DNA of 64,000 nucleotides from an uncultured Lachnospiraceae bacterium (GCA_910587305.1 CAJUKV010000017.1:7547-71546); one strand, 5' to 3'. Shown: positions 35,348 to 44,295, counted from the stretch's first letter. The notes: a model not told the origin generated them from the sequence alone. Numbers and translations are program-made.

Positions 35348-36253
35348 TTATAAATATCCTTCCGCTTCTTCCATGGAAAGCCCATATCGCCGCATTATGG
35401 CGCTTTTAATCTCTAAATCCCCATGACCAAAATCTCTTAACGTATCTACCGTTCCCTGTATCCCTTCTTCTATTCCTTCCTGTATCCCTTCTTCTCTCCC
35501 TTCTTCTCTCCCTTCCTGTATCCCTTCTTCTTTTCCTTTCCTTTCCCTTAGCAGCAATTGTGGTTCCATTATTTCCATTAATGCCTGACACATATCATCA
35601 TCTCCCATCAATTCTTCTATCACCTGTTTATTCGCTCCTATACTGACCTCCAAAACGGAATCCGCAAATTCCTTATCCGCCTTTTCCGTCAGACTCTCAA
35701 CACTTTTCAGTAACCTGGCCATGCTTTGCTTCTTCATTCTTTCCGACAACGCTCCCAGCCAGATATGCGATTCTTCTTCCAATTCCTTTGTTACAATAAT
35801 CTGTGTTGGGAACAAAACATTCCCTTCAATATAGTATATTCCCGGGTATGGGCTCGATACGGGATAACCATGCTCTTTAAAATATCCGAACAGCCCTTCC
35901 GGCTTGCCTTCCCGGACAAGCGAAACCGTCACATCCTCCGCCCTGACCTCATCTACCCTCTTCCCATAAGATTTATAGAGGCTCGCATAGGCTCCGGCTT
36001 TGTAAAAATCATCTATATCCAGACTGTCCTCAGGCGATTTATACTCCATGATATTATAACCCCTGAAAAGAAATCCTATTTCATTGGATATCCTCACGGT
36101 GCTGTCTTTCCTTATTACTAGCAGATCGATTTCCAACGGTTTCGTGTTCAGGTTATATTCCTTTTCAAATTTAAGTCTCTCTCTGTCTTTTGCAAATTCC
36201 AGATTCATTGCCGCTACGAATCCCGGATGCCATTGTATTTTTGTTTCTTTCAC
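35348..36253 (-). CDS. PD-(D/E)XK nuclease-like protein, tandem copy 2
   Basis: 301 residues, same start, length and catalytic pattern as copy 1. Differences are confined to the EG-rich tail (KGKEEG and EGIEEG here, KGREEG and EGREEG there), GTVDT against GAVDT, and GYL against EYL at the end. From about 35600 to 36255 the DNA of the two copies looks identical. The 174 bp between them are unique. Likely a recent duplication or gene conversion. Confidence 0.8.
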   Translation of the reverse strand: MKETKIQWHPGFVAAMNLEFAKDRERLKFEKEYNLNTKPLEIDLLVIRKDSTVRISNEIGFLFRGYNIMEYKSPEDSLDIDDFYKAGAYASLYKSYGKRVDEVRAEDVTVSLVREGKPEGLFGYFKEHGYPVSSPYPGIYYIEGNVLFPTQIIVTKELEEESHIWLGALSERMKKQSMARLLKSVESLTEKADKEFADSVLEVSIGANKQVIEELMGDDDMCQALMEIMEPQLLLRERKGKEEGIQEGREEGREEGIQEGIEEGIQGTVDTLRDFGHGDLEIKSAIMRRYGLSMEEAEGYL

Positions 36254-36457
36254 GAAAAACTCCTTTGTTCTAATTATATTATAACATTCTTTTTACGGCA
36301 TTACAATATTGCCAATTCCTTTCATATGGAGAAAGCCGGATTTGCCCAAAATATAAAAGCATCCGATGAACCTGTAGAAAAAATTGTGAGATATACCGTT
36401 CTTGCAAAAACAGTATGGAGAATTTGGAAATTTGACCAAATAGAAACTATAAGCAGA

Positions 36458-36554
36458 GGGGCTGTTGCAAAACTTTCCAGTTGTACAATATATGCCAGAC
36501 TTCTAGCATATGGCCGTTATATATTGTATGAATCTGCCGTTTTGCGACATCCCC
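36458..36554. repeat. Dispersed palindromic repeat R2, copy C
   Basis: GGGGCTGTTGCAAAAC faces GTTTTGCGACATCCCC; inside, TACAATATATGCCAG faces CGTTATATATTGTA. Reverse orientation relative to copies A and B. Lies in the 426-bp gap between the nuclease-like gene and pilB, next to R5 copy 3; the gap holds no gene. Confidence 0.75.
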
Positions 36555-36576
36555 TATTTATTATACCCCTAACCTA

Positions 36577-36633
36577 AATAAACCGGAACAGAATTCAGCC
36601 ATTTTGTGCAAAACTTCGTCGTTAAATGCTTCA
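36577..36633. repeat. Dispersed repeat R5, copy 3
   Basis: AAACCGGAACAGAATTC, then CCATTTTGTGCAAAACTT, then AAATGCTTCAC. It lies 47 bp after the pilB stop codon on that gene's strand. Confidence 0.45.
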
Positions 36634-36679
36634 CTTTTCCGCTTCACAATTGAATCTAAAAAAGTGTATGCAGTTTTCA

Positions 36680-38356
36680 TCACTCATACGCAATCTTCAT
36701 AAGCTCTTCCGGCGTGCTTATCCCCTTCTTTACGAGCTTAAGCCCGTTTTCTTTCAGGGTATGCATTTGCTGGTTTGCTTTTGCATACGCCACAATTTCC
36801 TCCATGGATGCATGATCGCTTATCATGTGGCGCAATTTTAAATCCATGGCAATGACTTCATGGATGGCGATCCGTCCCCGGTATCCGGTGTTATTGCACT
36901 GGCCGCATCCTCTGCCCCTGCGGATTTTCTTTACCTCGCTTCCAAGGAGCTTTTGTTCCTCCGCCGTGGTGTCCATCTCCTGGCTGCAGTTGGGGCAGAC
37001 TTTGCGCATCAGACGCTGTGCCACCAGTCCTACAAGGGAGTTGGCAATCAGATAATTTTCCACGCCCATATCCTCCAGACGCACAATACTGGAAGCCGCG
37101 TCGTTGGTATGCAGGGTACTGAGCACCATATGGCCTGTGATGGCCGCGCGCACGGAGATTTCCGCAGTCTCGCCGTCACGGGTCTCCCCCACCATTATGA
37201 TATCCGGATCCTGACGCAAAAGAGCCCTTAGCCCGGCCTCAAAGGTCAGTCCGGCCACAGGGTTTACCTGGGTCTGGTTGATCCCCGGCACGTTCTTTTC
37301 CACAGGGTCTTCTATGGTTGAAATATTTACCATACGGTTTGAAAGGTGTTCCAGTATCATGTATAAAGTGGTTGACTTTCCGCTTCCGGTTGGTCCGGTA
37401 ATATAAATGATCCCGTTGGGGCTGCTAAGAAGCGGCAGAAACTTTTGGTAGCTCTCGTCGTCCATGCCAAACTGCTGCCCGTAGTCTAACTGTGTTGCAG
37501 TGCTTAAAAGACGCAGCACCGCCTTTTCCCCGAACACGGTGGGCATCAGGGAAACACGGACGTTTACATGTCCGTTTTCCGTCTTTACTCTAAAGTGGCC
37601 GTCCTGGGGTATCCTCTTTTCCGCGATGTCCAGATTCGCCATGATTTTAATGCGGGCGATCAGGGGCTGGTGTACATTTCTTTGCAGGTTCACGTACTCC
37701 ATGATAACGCCGTCAATTCTCATTCTGACCTTGGTGTCCCTGTCAAAGGGCTCGATGTGGATATCGCTGGCGTTGCTCTTGATTGCTCTCTCCACCAGTG
37801 AGTTGAGCAGGTGGATAATCGGCGCCTCCTCGTCCACATTTTCAAGTGAGGTCAAATCGATATCGTCCGGTTCCTCCGTCACAAACCCGGCGTTGGCCTG
37901 GGTAGCCGCCTGCTTTGCCCCTACTTCTGCAAAATAATAGGAAATTGCCTGCCGCAGAGGCTGTTCCTCGCTTAACATAATCTGTAAAAAGCATCCGGTC
38001 TGCTGGCGCACTTCCTCAAGCGCAAAGTAGTTTAAGGGGTCGTTTGTGACCAGCGCCATGGTACGGTTTTTTACGCTTAAGGGGAGAAAAAGATTTTTTT
38101 CCGCAAGCTCCTTGTCCACCATGGCCACCGCATCCAAATCAACGCTCTGCTGAGCCACGTCCACAATTTCAAGCTCCAGTCTGCTGGCAAGGGCTTCTAA
38201 GACCTGCTGCTCCGTCACGAACTGCAGCTCTATCAAAATCTGGCCCACACGCCTGTCCCTGTGCTCTTTTTGGTAAGCCAGCGCCTGAGCCATCTGCTCC
38301 GCGTTCACATAGCCGCGCTCTTCCAATATTTCCCCAATTCTTAAATTCGTTCTCAA
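36680..38356 (-). CDS. pilB: Type IV pilus assembly ATPase PilB
   Basis: Powers pilus extension at the inner face of the membrane. I prefer the TTG at 38354-38356 as start (reading RTNLRIGEILEERGYV), eight bases after GGGGAGG, giving 558 residues. The ATG at 38392 lies inside a fragment of repeat R1 and has no site. The N-terminal MshEN-like domain (GEILEERGYVNAEQMAQAL) covers about 1-150. The ATPase has Walker A GPTGSGKSTTLY, Asp box STIEDPVE, Walker B DIIMVGETRD and His box STLHTND, then the zinc tetracysteine CPNC/CGQC. Last gene of the pilus operon. Confidence 0.96.
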   Translation of the reverse strand: MRTNLRIGEILEERGYVNAEQMAQALAYQKEHRDRRVGQILIELQFVTEQQVLEALASRLELEIVDVAQQSVDLDAVAMVDKELAEKNLFLPLSVKNRTMALVTNDPLNYFALEEVRQQTGCFLQIMLSEEQPLRQAISYYFAEVGAKQAATQANAGFVTEEPDDIDLTSLENVDEEAPIIHLLNSLVERAIKSNASDIHIEPFDRDTKVRMRIDGVIMEYVNLQRNVHQPLIARIKIMANLDIAEKRIPQDGHFRVKTENGHVNVRVSLMPTVFGEKAVLRLLSTATQLDYGQQFGMDDESYQKFLPLLSSPNGIIYITGPTGSGKSTTLYMILEHLSNRMVNISTIEDPVEKNVPGINQTQVNPVAGLTFEAGLRALLRQDPDIIMVGETRDGETAEISVRAAITGHMVLSTLHTNDAASSIVRLEDMGVENYLIANSLVGLVAQRLMRKVCPNCSQEMDTTAEEQKLLGSEVKKIRRGRGCGQCNNTGYRGRIAIHEVIAMDLKLRHMISDHASMEEIVAYAKANQQMHTLKENGLKLVKKGISTPEELMKIAYE

Positions 38357-38389
38357 GCTTTTTACCTCCCCGCTTTCGGCACACTTTGC

Positions 38390-38420
38390 CATTCACGGCC
38401 CCAAGGCCGCTCATAGTAAC
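38390..38420. repeat. Fragment of repeat R1 at the pilO-pilB junction
   Basis: ATTCACGGCCCCAAGGCCGC followed by TCATAGTAAC is the terminal hairpin of R1 in reverse orientation. It fills the space between the pilO stop codon and the pilB ribosome site. Confidence 0.6.
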
Positions 38421-38423
38421 CGG

Positions 38424-39284
38424 TTAGTTCATATCATACATATAAACAGCCAAATCGCAGCTTATGTCCGGCTGCTCCACCATATTCCAGTCCTGGTCAA
38501 AATAAAGCTTTTCATCTCTGCGAAGGAAACGCAGCTTTAAAGCCGGATAATTGTCTTCCAAGTCGTCCAGAAAAGCGAACAGCTTCGTCTCGTCTCCCTG
38601 CAGTACCATATGTCCCACGGCAGTCAGGATATAATTTTCCGACACTGCCTGAATGCTTTGGGATGCCGCCCCGGCGCTGTCCGATGTTCCCCCCGTATTA
38701 TCCAGCGCAGCTTCCGCATTTTCCAGGGCTGTCCTTGTATTATCCGGCGCTTCACCTGCACTGTCCGCTTCCGTTCCCGCACCATCCGGCGCTTCGCCGA
38801 CAGTATCCACTCCCATACCTGCGCTGTCTTCGCCTGTGCCCGTACTGCCCGATGCAGCATTTTCCATTCCCTGATCCGCACCATCCGAATCCGCACTTTC
38901 CTGATTTTGCACATACAAATATGGTTCAGGAATAGCCGCCTGTGCCCCGTCTATTGACAGGGAAACAGGAAACAGTCCGTGCTTTAAGGCAAGACCCGTA
39001 AGAAGCTCATCCACCTCCCGGTTTTCCATGCGCTCGTAATAGGGCTTTGAAACCTCCTCAAGCTGCCCTAAGCGGTTTTGCACCGACTGTTCCAGCAGAG
39101 GGATATTGTCAATGGCCGTCTCTATCTTCGTGATCGATTCATCTAACAATTCGCCCTGAATCTTATTTTCCTGATACCGGGAAATACCGGGCATCAGCAA
39201 AAATCTTACCATGAAAAAGGCAATCAGGGCGCTGCAGGCTATTTTCAATAATAATATATCTTTTTCCGTAAGTTCCAGCTTCAT
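38424..39284 (-). CDS. pilO: PilO-like type IV pilus alignment protein with low-complexity insert
   Basis: 286 residues. A short cytoplasmic tail, one membrane helix (LLKIACSALIAFFMVRFLL), then a coiled-coil (residues about 40-95) and a ferredoxin-like half ending VDELLTGLALKHGLFPVSLS. Residues about 135-205 are an Ala/Gly/Asp/Thr-rich stretch with repeats of the form DSAGEAPDNT, unusual for PilO. The final 75 residues return to a folded domain (GHMVLQGDETKLFAFLDDLE). It overlaps pilMN by ATGA, implying coupling. PilO pairs with PilN to link the assembly platform to the ATPases. Confidence 0.8.
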   Translation of the reverse strand: MKLELTEKDILLLKIACSALIAFFMVRFLLMPGISRYQENKIQGELLDESITKIETAIDNIPLLEQSVQNRLGQLEEVSKPYYERMENREVDELLTGLALKHGLFPVSLSIDGAQAAIPEPYLYVQNQESADSDGADQGMENAASGSTGTGEDSAGMGVDTVGEAPDGAGTEADSAGEAPDNTRTALENAEAALDNTGGTSDSAGAASQSIQAVSENYILTAVGHMVLQGDETKLFAFLDDLEDNYPALKLRFLRRDEKLYFDQDWNMVEQPDISCDLAVYMYDMN

Positions 39285-40720
39285 TTCCCCTCCCCTTCCT
39301 GCGCGCTTTGTCCTTCCAGCGTGCCGGAAAGAGCGAGCGTATACCAGTCGTTTTCGTAAGCATACCCCAGATAATCCACCGAATGGAAAAGGCCGCTGTC
39401 CTGGAGCTTTAAAATATAGTCGGGCCCGTCTATTACCCCCCGGCTGACCGCTTCAAAGGTGAGAACCCCCGTGGACGCGTCATAGCTGGTGATCCGGCAT
39501 TCGATTCCCGCTCCCCCGGCATTTTCAATCCTGTGCAGCACGTCCGCCGTTATTTCCGGATAAGTGGATAAATTCTCGTCAGTGCGCCGTACCGCCTCAA
39601 TGCTTCCGTTAATTTCCCCAAGCTCCCTCTCGAGTTCAAGGGCGCGCCTGTACTGTCCCTGCACCTGCGTAGAACCCAACCATTCCTGCTTTTTCACATT
39701 GTCACCGGCAACTTTCAGGTTCATAACCGCCACCGCTATGGTGGGAATAAGACACGCAAGCAGCACTGCGGCGGGCATAAGCAAATGCTTCCACAGGCTC
39801 ACCGCCTTTTGCCCCTTTTCGGCATTCTTCTTATTTTCCCCGTATAAATCGATCTGCTTTTCCTTTTTGCCGCCATAAATCATTGCGCCAATACAGGTAA
39901 TCCACTCCCCGGGCCGCTCCCCCGCCGGTATGGAAATCCGGCGATCCACTTCCATGTGCTCCGCCTTAAGCCCCATAGCCGCAAGTCCTTCGATGCTCAC
40001 CTCAAAGTCTTCCTCGGGACAGCCCACATAATAAATGTCCGTAATGGGAATGTCTCTTTTTTCCGACGCACAGAACTGCAAAATACCGGAAATACTGCGG
40101 ACAATCTCCGTCCCGAAATCCAGCGTTCCCGGTTCGCTGAAAATACGGCTCCTTCCGGAGTAAAGATAATGCCCGGTCTGGCACAGCACGCTTGTCATAC
40201 TTCCCTCGTCAAAGAAAAGATAAATCGCCGTACCCTTCCAATAGCTGTCAAGCCCCTGGAGAGTGCGCAGATATCCTTCCATGGGAACCGTCATTCCCCT
40301 AATGGTAAATCCAGCTTCCCGGCAAATATTCTCAAATCGATCCAGCTGGCCTGCGTCCGCGCCGCCCGCACAGATCTCCACCCCTTCCTTCTTATCCGCA
40401 CAGATAATGGAATAGTCGGCCACCTCATTTCTAAAGTTGTCCTCCACTTCCTTTAAAGCCATATCCGCCAGCTGTTTCCCTTTTCCATAAGGAAGTTTCA
40501 GCACTCTGGCGGAACACATATTGACAGGAAGCACCAGCTGCGCCTGTCCCGTTTTCCATTCCGCGGAAAGGCCCGTAAGCGCCTGCTGCCACCGGTCAAA
40601 GGAATCCCCCTGGCCCTGCAGCCTTACCCGCTCCACCTTATCAAGAACAGGATACCTACCTTCCCTGCCGGTCGCCGCCAACAGGCAGTCCTCCAAAAAC
40701 ACTATGACTGTCCGACTCAT
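39281..40720 (-). CDS. pilMN: PilMN fusion, type IV pilus assembly platform
   Basis: Start at ATG 40718-40720 (MSRTVIVFLEDCLLA), site GGAGG; 479 residues. Residues 1-290 resemble the actin-like PilM fold (LVLPVNMCSARVLKLPYG, YLFFDEGSMTSVLCQTGHYL, GTLDFGTEIVRSISGILQ). A membrane helix at about 316-336 (LLMPAAVLLACLIPTIAVAV) and a PilN-like coiled-coil plus ferredoxin-like domain follow (ENAGGAGIECRITSYDASTG). A single pilMN gene is also known in Clostridioides difficile. Bridges cytoplasmic PilB to membrane PilO. Confidence 0.85.
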   Translation of the reverse strand: MSRTVIVFLEDCLLAATGREGRYPVLDKVERVRLQGQGDSFDRWQQALTGLSAEWKTGQAQLVLPVNMCSARVLKLPYGKGKQLADMALKEVEDNFRNEVADYSIICADKKEGVEICAGGADAGQLDRFENICREAGFTIRGMTVPMEGYLRTLQGLDSYWKGTAIYLFFDEGSMTSVLCQTGHYLYSGRSRIFSEPGTLDFGTEIVRSISGILQFCASEKRDIPITDIYYVGCPEEDFEVSIEGLAAMGLKAEHMEVDRRISIPAGERPGEWITCIGAMIYGGKKEKQIDLYGENKKNAEKGQKAVSLWKHLLMPAAVLLACLIPTIAVAVMNLKVAGDNVKKQEWLGSTQVQGQYRRALELERELGEINGSIEAVRRTDENLSTYPEITADVLHRIENAGGAGIECRITSYDASTGVLTFEAVSRGVIDGPDYILKLQDSGLFHSVDYLGYAYENDWYTLALSGTLEGQSAQEGEGK

Positions 40721-40790
40721 CTTCTCCTCCATTTATAGCATTGCTGTTTTCTTGTTTTCACAAAACACGCCTTTTCCAATTCCTAAAGCT

Positions 40791-40934
40791 CGTAACTATT
40801 CAGCCTTCGGCTTCATAGTTACGAAATCCGGCTATTAGAAGTTCGCCTTTGGCGAAGAGCCGGATTCCCCTGGCGTAATATACGCTTTCTCACGGTCTGC
40901 GCAGCAAATGTGCAGACCTGGCTGAATAGTTACT
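40791..40934. repeat. Mosaic repeat between pilC and pilMN (R1-like ends, R4 inside)
   Basis: GTAACTATTCAGCC at the left and GGCTGAATAGTTAC at the right form a 14-bp perfect inverted repeat, similar to the R1 ends. The right third (40892-40932) is an R4 copy. Inner hairpins are AGCCTTCGGCT and TCGCCTTTGGCGA. About 144 bp, the same length as R1 but with a different interior. Confidence 0.6.
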
Positions 40935-40989
40935 AAAGCTCTGTTATTTCCCACTTTATTTCCGGTTTTTATCTTATTGCACTTTTCAA

Positions 40990-42186
40990 TTACGCTGCTC
41001 CTTCAATGGCCCCGTAGGAGTTATAAATAGGAAGCATTACGGCCACCATAATAAAGCCCACCAAAAGCGCCATGATACAAATCAGCACCGGCTCTAAAAG
41101 GGTCACCAGCTTTTTCGTTGCCTCCTCCGCCTCCTGTTCCATGGTTGCGGCGATGGAATCCAGCATCACATCCAGCCGTCCGCTCTCCTCCCCCACCATG
41201 ATGGTACTGGAAAGCTTGCGCAAAAACCCGTCCACTTCCCGCAGCGCCTGAGAAAGAGGGACGCCGCTGCGCACCATGGTAATCACCTTTTCAAACTGCC
41301 TTTCCACATACAGGTTTCCCACCGTATCCCCGGCCGTCTGCAGAGCCGAAGCAATGGGCATACCGCTGGAATAAAGGCTGCTTAACGTCCTTGCAAAACG
41401 GGCCGTGTAAATAACCTTGTTCAGCTTGCCGGCCACCGGCATATGCACCTTGATATAGTCAAGGCCATAGCGTATCTTATCAATCTTTGACACAATCCTA
41501 ATCACAATCCCAAGCACAAATATCACAAGGAGCGCCACATACCACTGGTTCACCAGAAAGTCTGACGCGCCCATCAGGATTTCCGTCACCACCGGAAGGC
41601 TCTCCATCTGGGAAAAAAGCTCCTCGAACTGTGGCAGGATAAAGGTCACAATCACAATCACAACCAAAACGCACATCACAAGCAGCACAGCCGGGTATGT
41701 CATGGCCGACTGCACCTGCTGTTTCAGACGGCTCTCCCTCTCATAATGCAAAGAAAGCCTGTCCATCACCGCGTCGATATTTCCGCTTCCCTCCCCGGAG
41801 CGGATCATTCCCAGCATCAGCTCCGGAAAGCACTTCTGCTCTTCCATGGCCTCGGACAGGGAAAAACCCTTTTTCAGTTCCGACAGAATATTCATATACA
41901 AGGTCCTGGCGGCAGGCGAAATTCCTTCCTCATCCGCAATAATTTCAAGCGCCCTGACAATGCTCACGCCGGAGGCAAGCAGGGTGGACAGGGATTTGCA
42001 AAGCTCGGAAAGCTGCCTGGCCGACAGCTTCTTATGCTTCTTGGCCTGAGCCCCATCCTTCGCCTGAATCAAAAACAACCCCTGCTCCTTTAACTGCTGC
42101 TGCAGGGCCGCCTCTCCCGCCGCCTCCATATGGCCGCGGTACACCTTTCCGTCCATGCTCTTTGCCACATATCGGAAATCTGCCAT
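40990..42186 (-). CDS. pilC: Type IV pilus inner-membrane platform protein PilC (GspF family)
   Basis: 398 residues, site AAAGGAG. Two GspF domains: residues about 60-185 (LCKSLSTLLASGVSIVRALE, FPELMLGMIRSGEGSGNIDA) and 260-385 (FARTLSSLYSSGMPIASALQ, STIMVGEESGRLDVMLDSIA). Each is followed by membrane helices (YPAVLLVMCVLVVIVIVTFI and LVTLLEPVLICIMALLVGFI). PilC couples ATPase motion to pilin insertion. Followed downstream by the pilMN gene after a repeat-filled gap. Confidence 0.95.
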   Translation of the reverse strand: MADFRYVAKSMDGKVYRGHMEAAGEAALQQQLKEQGLFLIQAKDGAQAKKHKKLSARQLSELCKSLSTLLASGVSIVRALEIIADEEGISPAARTLYMNILSELKKGFSLSEAMEEQKCFPELMLGMIRSGEGSGNIDAVMDRLSLHYERESRLKQQVQSAMTYPAVLLVMCVLVVIVIVTFILPQFEELFSQMESLPVVTEILMGASDFLVNQWYVALLVIFVLGIVIRIVSKIDKIRYGLDYIKVHMPVAGKLNKVIYTARFARTLSSLYSSGMPIASALQTAGDTVGNLYVERQFEKVITMVRSGVPLSQALREVDGFLRKLSSTIMVGEESGRLDVMLDSIAATMEQEAEEATKKLVTLLEPVLICIMALLVGFIMVAVMLPIYNSYGAIEGAA

Positions 42187-42241
42187 GAAAAACTCCTTTC
42201 AAAAATCCTTCTTTACAAAAATGACTGTTTACAAAAAATTC

Positions 42242-43024
42242 TTACAAAAACGACAGATAGAAGGCCACAAGCTCTTCCCCCCAGAAAAAACCAATTCCAA
42301 GCCCCAATGCAAGAAACGGCCCGAAGGCAAAGGAGTCCTTACGGGCAAGCTTTCCTCTGACAAGCATTAAGATACAATATCCTCCGCCTGCCAAAAGCCC
42401 GATAAACATAGCCGCCACGATCCGCCGCCAGCCAAGAAGAAAACCGCTGACCGCCATCAGCTTGATATCGCCGCCCCCAAAAGCTCCCTCCACCATGAGC
42501 GCCAATATCAGCATAGGCAGCGCAATCACCGCCGCGCCAATCAGCCGGTCTGTCAATCTCTGCTCAGGAAACAGCCACAGCGAGACGATCCCAAGCAGGC
42601 CAATCCCTATATGAAAACGATCGTAAATGATCTTTGTATCCCAATCAATAAACGCCACCATGGTTAAAATCCCCAGGTAGGCAAAGGCCAGAAGCCCTTG
42701 CAGGGAAATGATTCCCCACTCTCCATATCCAAAATGAGCTCCGCAGAAGACAAAGAAAAAGCCCCCTGCCAGCTCTATGATAAAATATCTCCCCGAAATT
42801 TTTTCGCCGCAGCCGCGGCATTTTCCCCTCTGCCACAGATAACTGACACAGGGAATCAGCTCCTTCGCCGTCAGCACCTTTCCACAGGACGGGCAATGGC
42901 TCCGCCCCTTTGACACGCTCTCCCCCGCAGGGAGACGGCAAATCACCACATTGAAAAAGCTGAACACACAGGCTCCCATGGCGAAACGCAAAAGCCACAG
43001 AATGCCTGAAAACACTGCTATCAT
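42242..43024 (-). CDS. pilD: Prepilin peptidase PilD (A24 family)
   Basis: Cleaves class III signal peptides and N-methylates the new pilin N-terminus. 260 residues and eight membrane helices. The N-terminal FNVVICRLPAGESVSKGRSH, zinc-type CPSC and CRGC pairs, and the two catalytic aspartates in VAFIDWDTKIIYD and FGGGDIKLMA are all present, so both activities are expected. Its substrates in this operon are the major pilin, the minor pilins and the giant prepilin. Confidence 0.96.
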   Translation of the reverse strand: MIAVFSGILWLLRFAMGACVFSFFNVVICRLPAGESVSKGRSHCPSCGKVLTAKELIPCVSYLWQRGKCRGCGEKISGRYFIIELAGGFFFVFCGAHFGYGEWGIISLQGLLAFAYLGILTMVAFIDWDTKIIYDRFHIGIGLLGIVSLWLFPEQRLTDRLIGAAVIALPMLILALMVEGAFGGGDIKLMAVSGFLLGWRRIVAAMFIGLLAGGGYCILMLVRGKLARKDSFAFGPFLALGLGIGFFWGEELVAFYLSFL

Positions 43025-43107
43025 ATATTACATTCCTCGCGTTCATTTTTTTCCGCCCTTGCAGGCGGTTTCGGATGCCGTTGTCTTACAGGGGCACACA
43101 CCCTGAT

Positions 43108-43563
43108 TCAGTATACGGCATTGTACTGGGCCCAGATGTACGTCTGTTGGTAGTATACCTCGTAAGTGAGAGGCTCTTTGCAATAGCTTACCATAAAGTC
43201 CCCCTCCTGGTAAAGGAACCGCAGCACTTCGTATCCGCTTTCATCTGTCTGCAGCACCCAGAAGTCTCCCGGCGCCTTGCTGTCCATCAGCACCTTGCGC
43301 CAGACCTCCCCCGCGACCCCGCCCTGTGAAGAGCTGTCGCGGAAAGGTCTGCCCGCGCCGTAGGCTTCCGTGGAAGCCACATCCAGCGCAATGCGCAGGG
43401 ACTTGGCATTGCCAAGCGCCACCTGCGCGTCCGCACGCCGCATAATCATAAGAGTCCCTGGGATGGCTGCTGTTAGAACAGCCAGAATGAGGACTACAAT
43501 GGATAGGTAGCGGATGATACGGTTTGGCTTTGATAATTGGTTTGTTGGCTGATTGTTGGTCAT
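43108..43563 (-). CDS. Pilin-like membrane protein without a class III signal
   Basis: 151 residues. A polar N-terminus (MTNNQPTNQLSKPNRIIR), one membrane helix (YLSIVVLILAVLTAAIPGTL), then an amphipathic helix ADAQVALGNAKSLRIALDVA resembling the spine of pilins. The remainder is predicted outside. No G^FTLVE-type site is present, so PilD should not process it. It lies 14 bp after the pilin gene and before pilD. I do not recognise the family; an accessory or anchor component is a guess. Confidence 0.75.
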   Translation of the reverse strand: MTNNQPTNQLSKPNRIIRYLSIVVLILAVLTAAIPGTLMIMRRADAQVALGNAKSLRIALDVASTEAYGAGRPFRDSSSQGGVAGEVWRKVLMDSKAPGDFWVLQTDESGYEVLRFLYQEGDFMVSYCKEPLTYEVYYQQTYIWAQYNAVY

Positions 43564-43577
43564 AATTGCACTTCTAC

Positions 43578-44003
43578 TTAATCTGTAATTTCATAAGTTC
43601 CTCTCTTCGTAAGATCTGAGGTATTTTTTTTATATGTGCATGTTTTTCCGTCTATATACACTACTCCAGTTACCACTTTGTTGTTAGTTATTGTTATAGA
43701 GTCAATTTTACTTTTCTCCACTTCTGCCAAGGTTGCAACTGCCTCCTTTGTAGGAGTCGATGAGTCATCTATTGATGTGATTGTCAAACTTGCATTTTTG
43801 CCATATTCTTCATCTAACAAAGTCTGCGCAGCCATTACGACCTGTCTGGTTTCCGCAATAATCTGCTTATCTCTTGCTTTGTCAATATACCCCGTCAAAG
43901 CCGGAATCAGCAACGCCGCCAATATCGCCAGAATCACCAGCACCACAATCAGCTCCACAAGGGTAAAACCTTTTTTGTTGTTCTTTTTCAGTTTGTTTAA
44001 CAT
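43578..44003 (-). CDS. pilA: Major type IV pilin
   Basis: Start at ATG 44001-44003 (MLNKLKKNNKKG), site AAAGGAG; 141 residues. Class III signal KKG^FTLVELIVVLVILAIL has Phe at +1 and Glu at +5, cut after Gly12. The N-terminal helix continues to about residue 65 (ARDKQIIAETRQVVMAAQTL), and a small beta domain with TSIDDSSTPTKE and VVYIDGKTCTYKK follows. It has a 292-bp upstream gap to the preceding gene, so it may have its own promoter, as befits the major subunit. Confidence 0.92.
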   Translation of the reverse strand: MLNKLKKNNKKGFTLVELIVVLVILAILAALLIPALTGYIDKARDKQIIAETRQVVMAAQTLLDEEYGKNASLTITSIDDSSTPTKEAVATLAEVEKSKIDSITITNNKVVTGVVYIDGKTCTYKKNTSDLTKRGTYEITD

Positions 44004-44295
44004 TCTTTCTCTCCTTTTTCCTAAGCTTATTTTTGGCTTTCGCCTGTTACCTGCGGCCACCAAGCTGACGGCCTGTGTGCGCGAAGCGCAACATGCAGCG
44101 CAGCACATTCCTTTTCCGGCTTCTATCGTTTCCGGCTTTTTATGTATGGCGTCACATGCTGTTCTTACTGCCGCCATGACCGCATATATCTATAAATGCA
44201 TCCTGTCCGCAAACCTGCAGGAGTGGAATACATCTATATTCTTTTATTTCAATAAACTGACCCGCAAAGCGTGACAGTGTTTGGCTGTTTCGGCG

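Larger units (their letters stand above)
34268..36257. repeat. Tandem gene duplication, 1080-bp period
   Basis: Two 906-bp units offset by exactly 1080 bp. Base changes are clustered in the 3' 200 bp (EG-repeat coding part); the 5' 650 bp are indistinguishable by eye. Confidence 0.9.

Noticed and set aside
34268..36253. 3-isopropylmalate dehydrogenase, a label often attached to such proteins
   Set aside because: No dehydrogenase motif is present; the PD-(D/E)XK pattern and EG tail indicate a nuclease-like family.
44004..44295. c-di-GMP riboswitch upstream of the major pilin
   Set aside because: Searched because pilus genes in Clostridia often carry one. A GCCGGAAACG phrase is present, but the GEMM core and tetraloop receptor are not.
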